Of a stretch of DNA of 64,000 nt, positions 58,601-64,000 are shown one piece after another. The number at the start of each line of letters is the position of its first letter. Position 1 is the first letter of the stretch. This DNA comes from Notolepis coatsorum. Lineage: Eukaryota; Chordata; Actinopteri; Aulopiformes; Paralepididae. The DNA is taken from the NCBI GenBank assembly GCA_963971535.1, contig OZ020601.1, forward strand, positions 24,352,471-24,416,470. The letters are read 5' to 3'. Under the pieces are notes generated by a model, which saw nothing but the letters and a program-made list of their open reading frames with translations, was not told where the DNA came from and did no database searches. The position numbers and the translations under genes were made by a program.

Positions 58601-61600
58601 GCAAACTGCTCTGATCAATATATCACCCATACTACATAAAGCATTTACTGACGATCACGGAATTATAAACGACCCCCCCCCCCCCCCCCCCCCGACCCCG
58701 TTCATCCGCGCATGATGAGTCATAACTAGGGATGCTCGATATTGGCTTTTTTTTTACCGATATACCGATATTGTCCAACTCTTAATTTCTGATACCGATA
58801 TATGCAGGGTTCCCCCCCCCCCAAAAATTTAATAATTTCAGGTAATTATTAACATTACATATCTCTTGTTGTGGAATTAACACAACATTATGCATACTTT
58901 TGACAATAAATAAAATCAGAATTTGTTCTTACTTGCTTGCCTGGGTAAATAAAGGTTATAGAAATGTAAAAAAAATAATATATATATATATATATTTTTT
59001 TTTGAAAACCGATACCGATATTTTCCGATATCACATTTTAATGCCGATATCGGCCGATAATATCGGTAGGCCGATAATATCGGACATCCCTAGTCATAAC
59101 GTTTAGGATCGTATTCAGTTGGATTTTTTAATATAGCGTGTATCACGAATAAACTGCATCGATAATTAGGGCTGGGCGATATGACGATTTTATATAAATA
59201 TCGGGTACAGTTCATTAACGATACACTTTTTTAACGTATCGTGGATATTGTGATGTTTTACCCAAGAGGATTGTGTCGCGTCAATCTGGTCCACCCCGTT
59301 CAAACTTTTGAACAACGCCGCTCCCACACACGCACTACTGCATCAAAGTTAGTACTTATGATTAACAAAGGCATTCGTTTTGTGGCATCAACATTATATA
59401 GTTACACGTTATATAGTTACACGTTATATAGTTACACATCAGCGTATTTACCCAAACATAGCAACGTCCGATGACGACATAGATAGCAAGCGTTACTGTT
59501 CATATCTCAGTCCGTGCCGAGTTGTGTGTGCCCATTCTGCGGTCTGTTAATAAAGTTTTCAATCAGACAGGTGTATGGAAAGGCTTTTATTATAACATTT
59601 GTTGCAGTAAAATCATTATGCCTCGTTGTCATGCTGCGGTGCGCTAGTAATCACTCGTCGGCTGCGGTGAGCTGTTGTTGTCGTTGAGCTGAGCTCTCGT
59701 TAAAATCAATGGAGGGCATTCAGGAATGTAAAAAAGAATAGCGCTGCTTGCCGATTGGTGCTAAGAACAGCAGGGCGGGTACAAGCGGTGTGACGTAATT
59801 GGCAGACTCGACTGTCAATCAAAATTATTCTGTTGCCGGCTGAATGAATGAACGTTATTAACGATTGCAGAATGGGTACAATACAGTACAGCTCAATACA
59901 ACAACAGTGGACTGACTGGAGGATGAAGACCAGAAAAAGACTTTCGGCTTTTTTACATAAGGGTCCTCCATTTTCAATTCATCAAAACATTTAGAGACAT
60001 ACAAATATACAGTAGTTTCATAAAAATGCTAAAATCCTATTGATTGATTGATTTAAAACTTTAACATATTGCAGAATGGGTACAGTACAGCTCAATACAA
60101 CAACAGTGGACTGACTGGAGGATGAAGACCAGAGAAAGACTTTCGTCTTGTTTACATCAGGGTCCCCCATTTTCAATTAATCATATTTCATATCTAAATC
60201 ATATAATATCTCATTGCTAAATATATGCAATATATAATCTAATAATCCAATAATCTAAATCTAATATATAATATAAAAATGCTAAATGCATGGGTATTTT
60301 ATTTTGTCTTTAATGTTAGCTTGCAAACTCAAATTCATTATGCATTGTGTGTACTGACTTTTAATAATTTTGTTTTTTTGCAATGGTGATTGTTTTATGT
60401 TTTTTTTGTGTGTGGACCCCAGGAAGACTAGCTGGTTGCTATCGCACCAGCTAATGGGGATCCCTAATAAAATCAAATCAAATCAAATCAAATACAGCGA
60501 GTTGGAACTGTGCTTTTGATAGTGTAAAAGTTGTTGTTCTCGTTTATCTGCATCTCAATCTGAACTTCATATATTTATTATAAATTTGTTTTTTGTCGTT
60601 TTGTCCTCAAAGGTTCACACCTCAGTGGAAGACAGCGAAGGTCTGGATGATGTTGAAAATAGTTTGTTGTACTACAATCAAGCCATCATTCACTACCACA
60701 TGCGTCAGTATTCAGAGGCCATTTCCATAGGAGAAAGACTGTACCAGTTTCTGGAACCGTTTGGTACGTAATGGTGATTACTACTAGGCTAACGTATCAT
60801 ATCGGATATCGGGCCTGTACCAGGCTAACGCATCATATCAGTAATCTATCAGGCCTGTACCAGGCTAACGCATCATATCAGTATCTGAGAATTCATCCAA
60901 TACTAAAATCAGATACCACCCAGCGTTTCCGTTAGCCGGTAATTACCGGTATTTGACCGTCAAAATCTGTTGAAGTCCGACATATTTATTCTCTCCGGTC
61001 TTAATGTCCGGTGAAAATAATTCCCTCTAAGCACAATTTGATTATTTGAATTGTATTAAAATAGGCTAAAATTAAATAGCCTATGCGATGAACGAAACAA
61101 TCATTACATTTGTTTCATCGTTGCTTCTAATAATGACAACGACGTTGTCAGCGAGAGCTTAGTGCTGGGTTTGCGAATGCATGTGCAGCTGCAGAGCCGG
61201 AGCTGCAGCGGCACAGTGCAGTACTCCAATTCAGCCATTGGCAATTCAGCTGTTGGGTGGGGGGCGCTGCTGAGCGGTCCCCAGATAGAGCCAGAAAACA
61301 GCTGAATCTGCTGCTCTGCATCGACATACTCTCGCAAATAAGTCATTGGGAGGTGGAGAGAGAGAGAGTTGTCACGCAAACTAGGGCTGGGCGATATAAC
61401 GATAACGATAAATATCGCGATATATTTTAATAATCGATATCGAATATCGAAATTAAAAAAAAATCGAAAAATCGTTTTTTTTTTTTTTTTTACCTGCAAC
61501 AGGGCAGTTTTAAAACCAGAGACAGTGGACAGACTTGTCTTTCTTGCCTGCAACTTAAAGTAATGGCTTTGCTTGTCCAAATGACAATACTGACCAAATT

Positions 61601-64000
61601 CAGATTTCTTTTTCTCTTGTCCATTTATTTTGTTTGCTTTCTAATTTAAAATACATTTTGAAACCGTCTGTACACAGTAGGCTATGTGTGCTAGCAGAAC
61701 TAGACTCCAGTCACGAGTCACAGTGCACATGTGCGGTGGTTTGTCCACCAAAAAAGCGCCAAAAGATCGAAAATAAACTAGCAGAGCCAGAACTGTTCAA
61801 CTCCTCTGGAGCCACAGCCAGCAGAGAAGCCGGTTTACTTTAGCTTTTAAACCAGCTGCAGCCTGAGAACTGGAGTGTGAGGGGATGTAACACTAAAGAT
61901 GGCGGCAATGACAAAGAATTGCTGCAAAATAAACATACATCTGTTGTTAAAAAAAAATGTTTTTATTTTTAATTTTTTAATTTTTTTTATACTTATAACA
62001 ATTCGATAATTATCGATATCGAGAAATAAAATAAAATTATCATATCGTTATCGCGATATGATTTTTTTCCATATCGCCCAGCCCTAACGCAAACCCACGA
62101 TAATGTTGCCGTCTCTCTCTGCCAAATTTCTCAGTTCTTCGCTTGATATAATTAATACAAATGTCCAATATAACGGAATTCGTTAGCTCATAAAAATGTG
62201 ATTATAACAGACTGCTGTTTATTAATGTCGGGCGACTGCCCAGACACCTATTTGATTTAAAGTCGGCAGCAGCACGGAGTCTCTGGACTTATTTTATTTG
62301 GAATATAATGACTATACGCAAAAGTAGCCTAGTTTTAAGTAAAAATATTATAAATCTACATGCCTTGATGATGTCATTCTTTTGTTTTGTTGTCATTCTT
62401 TTGTCTATCAATTGTTTTTAAGCTCAATAAACTCTGACCGGAATTTCTCTCATTTGACACTGAGGCCGGCAACAATTTTTTCTAACGGAAACCCTGATAC
62501 CACCAGAACATGTAGAAAATAAAGTGACATGAGTGTACTTGCTGCCTTTTCACACAGAGATGTATGTTAGATACTAATGGAGAGAAAATTATTATATCTC
62601 AATAATATCTGTCCAGTGATCTAAGTCAGCAATCGTTTAATTTATTAGGATGTAGCAGAAGCAGCAGCTATTGTTCCTGGAGACCACACAATATTCTATA
62701 TAATCACAATAAAACATCACAACAACGACAACAATCTCATACAAAAAACACATGACCTAAAAAACTGAAAACAAAAGGAGTTCCACAGAGATATAAAACT
62801 AAAGATGTCTCCTTATTGAGTTGTAGTCGTTGAGCAGACCATGCCAAAATAGCGCCAATAAAATTGTGGTATTTCTGAAAAGTATCGTGGTATTTCTGAA
62901 AAGTTGAAAGTATCGTGGTATTTCTGAAACGTATCGTGGTATTTCTGAAAAGTTGAAAGTATCGTGGTATTTGTATTTCTGAAAAGTATCGTGGTATTTC
63001 TGAAAAGTATTGTGGTATTATCGTGGTATTTCTGAAAAGTATTGTATTTCTGAAAAGTATTGTGGTATTTCTGAAAAGTATTGTGGTAATATCGTGGTAT
63101 TTCTGAAAAGTATCGTGGTATTTCTGAAAAGTATTGTATTTCTGAAAAGTATTGTGGTATTTCTGAAAAGTATTGTGGTATTTCTGAAAAGTATCGTGGT
63201 ATTTGTATTTCTGAAAAGTATTGTGGTATTTCTGAAAAGTATCGTGGTATTTCTGAAAAGTATCGTGGTATTTCTTTTTTTTGATCCACTTTTTCTCCCA
63301 TTTTCTATATTTTCTCCCATCCCAATTTCGTATCATCCAATTCAACCCTCCCCTGTCACGAACGCTGTTTCTTGCCTCCCACAAGCCGGCTGCAGTGAGG
63401 ACTAAGTCATACATAGCACAAGTCCCCTCCGGTACTTGAGGTAACAGCAGTCGCATCTTTTCACCTGCGCAGCTCGACCTCTCAGTGTCGAGGAGTAACG
63501 CGTGGGAGGCTCACGCTGCCCCCGACACTTCCTGATTCTACTGCGCAGGCGCACCAACCGACTTGTAGGAGTCGCTTGTTCACAACGTTCGATCCCCACC
63601 CTTCAGTTTTTCCCTCCCCGTAATACGGCCAATGTGTATTACTGCGGACGACCAGCCAAACTGAAAAACAATGTGGAGAGCTGGATTCGAACACGCGAAT
63701 CCTAGCGTCTCCACACTGGTGGCGAGTGCCTTAGACCACTACACCACCTAGCCGCCCTAGTATCGTGGTATTTCTATCATTCCACAGCACCACCGTCGCG
63801 ATAGTGACCCAAAACGATGCCAATACAATCGGTATAAGGGATTCAATTAAATCAATAAAGGTGTTGGATTCTATCAGTACAGAATCTGCATTGGCAGTGA
63901 GACCGTGGTGTTGGTATGTCACTAGGTGTTTTAAAATGCTAACATAAAGTTTGTCATGGCTTGATGGTGTAATTCTTTGTTCCTGTAGAGCGGTTCGCTC
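55594..64000 (+). CDS. cnot10: CNOT10, CCR4-NOT complex subunit 10 (5' part: exons 1-4 and start of exon 5)
   Basis: Plus-strand exons 55594-55609, 56036-56124, 56257-56418, 60613-60763 and 63989-64000 join with matching phases (1, 0, 0, 1) and GT-AG borders. They give the first 143 codons. The protein starts [16 protein letters not shown]; a conserved block follows, with [28 protein letters not shown]-like [40 protein letters not shown] and [14 protein letters not shown]. This is the TPR-like N-terminus of CNOT10, which with CNOT11 docks on the CNOT1 N-terminus in the cytoplasmic deadenylase that shortens mRNA poly(A). Human CNOT10 is about 744 residues, so roughly four fifths lie beyond the window. 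Intron 3 (about 4.2 kb) and intron 4 (about 3.2 kb) are packed with repeats. Confidence 0.95.
56036..56124 (+). CDS. cnot10: cnot10 exon 2
   Basis: 89 nt between tttcatcag and gtgagtca. It encodes a serine/glycine-rich leader, then [15 protein letters not shown], the first TPR-like helix. Confidence 0.94.
56257..56418 (+). CDS. cnot10: cnot10 exon 3
   Basis: 162 nt between gtcgacag and gtaactat, phase 0. It encodes [20 protein letters not shown] through LMAMKHQ, strongly CNOT10-like. Confidence 0.95.
56440..57030. repeat. agtagta-rich degenerate repeat in cnot10 intron 3
   Basis: Runs of agt/gta triplets and tagacatattagcatag, split by the LINE-A copy. Similar to 47980-48060. Confidence 0.6.
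56763..56966 (-). mobile_element. LINE-A 3' end in cnot10 intron 3
   Basis: tgattgattgaaaactttat start, cagggtcccccattttcaat and gacatacagatagacggtac shared with other copies. About 200 bp, 5'-truncated. Confidence 0.87.
57084..58004 (+). mobile_element. TTAA element D (intact ends, no insertion)
   Basis: TTAA at 57080-57083 and 58005-58008. Inverted ends cactttaatcgcca and tggcaaagaaagtg. 921 bp with a C run at 57623-57631. It is the best uninterrupted copy of the family here. Confidence 0.92.
58132..59168 (+). mobile_element. TTAA element E (right end lost), interrupted by a hAT
   Basis: Left end ttaa/cacattgggcgcc at 58128-58144. It has a C run of about 20 at 58673-58693 and the same core as B and C. 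It is broken at 59169 by a tagggctgggcgata end. Confidence 0.9.
58727..59092. mobile_element. hAT MITE inside TTAA element E
   Basis: Inverted ends tagggatgctcgatatt and atatcggacatcccta. Exact duplication gtcataac at 58719-58726 and 59093-59100. 366 bp, rich in ccgat/atcgg repeats. Confidence 0.95.
59169..59770. mobile_element. truncated hAT element with an internal LINE-A tail
   Basis: It starts tagggctgggcgatatgacg. The partner end and duplication are not found. Part of it (about 59390-59610) is the reverse complement of the inside of the hAT at 16799-17763, including the LINE-A tail at 59520-59565. It also has three copies of gttatatagttacac (59396-59440). Confidence 0.75.
59855..60010 (-). 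mobile_element. LINE-A 3' tail copy (diverged)
   Basis: It has attgcagaatgggtacaat, gaccagaaaaagactttc and gggtcctccattttcaattc, with a tgaatgaatgaacg tail variant. Confidence 0.82.
60039..60185 (-). mobile_element. LINE-A 3' tail copy
   Basis: The tail ttgattgattgatttaaaac and the same 3' UTR as the previous copy, including the shared aacaacagtggactgactgg variant. This suggests a subfamily or a local duplication. Confidence 0.82.
60613..60763 (+). CDS. cnot10: cnot10 exon 4
   Basis: 151 nt between cctcaaag and gtacgtaa. It encodes [20 protein letters not shown] and the next TPR helix, ending EPF plus one base. Confidence 0.95.
60921..62496. mobile_element. hAT element in cnot10 intron 4 (outer)
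   Basis: Ends cagcgtttccgttag and ctaacggaaaccctg (14 of 15 inverted matches). Exact duplication ataccacc at 60913-60920 and 62497-62504. A second hAT sits inside. Confidence 0.95.
61382..62086. mobile_element. hAT MITE nested in the 60.9-kb hAT
   Basis: Ends tagggctgggcgatat and atatcgcccagcccta are perfect inverted repeats (16 bp). Exact duplication acgcaaac at 61374-61381 and 62087-62094. Subterminal gataacgata/atcgttatc repeats; no coding frame. Confidence 0.96.
62866..63275. repeat. minisatellite of about 20-22 bp next to the SINE
   Basis: About 18 imperfect copies of tatcgtggtatttctgaaaa end in the SINE target duplication. It gives long spurious frames on both strands. Confidence 0.95.
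63276..63758 (-). mobile_element. tRNA-derived SINE (copy 2)
   Basis: The minus-strand head agggcggctaggtggtgtag has an A box, and gttcgaatcc is a B box. It ends gtggatcaaaaaaaaga. A 17-bp duplication agtatcgtggtatttct flanks it (63259-63275, 63759-63775). The left copy merges with a minisatellite. Confidence 0.93.
63989..64000 (+). CDS. cnot10: cnot10 exon 5 (first 12 bases, cut by window edge)
   Basis: A pyrimidine-rich stretch ends in ttcctgtag. The following AGCGGTTCGCTC, joined to the last base of exon 4, reads E-R-F-A, matching the family sequence EPF-E-x-FA. The match is short, but phase and residues fit. Confidence 0.8.

Noticed and set aside
62737..63456. Long frames with repeated RNTTILF/KYHDTFQ-like units
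   Set aside because: Translation of the 20-22-bp minisatellite and the adjacent SINE, in several frames at once.

Overview
The window is vertebrate, almost certainly teleost fish, DNA. It holds three split loci with GT-AG introns: RWDD1, a CALHM5/CALHM6 pair and the 5' part of CNOT10. The rest is dense fish-type repeat: L2/Rex-like LINEs, hAT and TTAA-target DNA elements, Ty3/gypsy elements, a tRNA-derived SINE and many minisatellites. Host coding sequence is only about 3 kb of 64 kb. I cannot name the species from sequence alone.

Layout. (1) 1-23.4 kb, minus strand: complete seven-exon RWDD1 (240 codons). Its introns are filled with nested transposons and a 33-bp minisatellite broken up by LINEs. 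(2) 23.4-34.4 kb: LINE 3' ends, then gypsy element G1 (28045-34369) with 171-bp LTRs and a 5-bp target duplication, itself split by a 1.7-kb hAT. (3) 34.4-45.8 kb, minus strand: CALHM5-like (two exons, 310 aa) and CALHM6-like (two exons, 327 aa) pore-subunit genes, with minisatellites and a clean hAT MITE between or beside them. (4) 45.8-55.1 kb: a long inverted-repeat element, then gypsy/chromovirus element G2 (48735-53925), which probably sits inside an older DNA transposon. (5) 55.6-64.0 kb, plus strand: CNOT10 exons 1-4 and the first 12 bases of exon 5. Intron 3 carries TTAA elements, hATs and LINE tails. Intron 4 carries a hAT nested in a hAT, and a SINE with a minisatellite at its target site.

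How the genes relate. RWDD1 is a small cytosolic RWD-domain protein associated with DRG2/DFRP2-type translation factors. CALHM5 and CALHM6 are four-helix large-pore channel subunits. CNOT10 is a scaffold subunit of the CCR4-NOT deadenylase. They are neighbours, not a pathway. In mammals RWDD1 also lies next to the CALHM4/5/6 cluster, so that linkage looks ancestral.

I found no prokaryote-type system, CRISPR array or new host gene. The most novel material is mobile-element biology: a family of TTAA-flanked non-autonomous elements with six members here; a hAT family carrying an internal LINE 3' tail in two copies; at least eight hAT insertions with exact 8-bp target duplications; a large imperfect inverted duplication inside a gypsy gag; and a minisatellite that reaches an RWDD1 splice donor.
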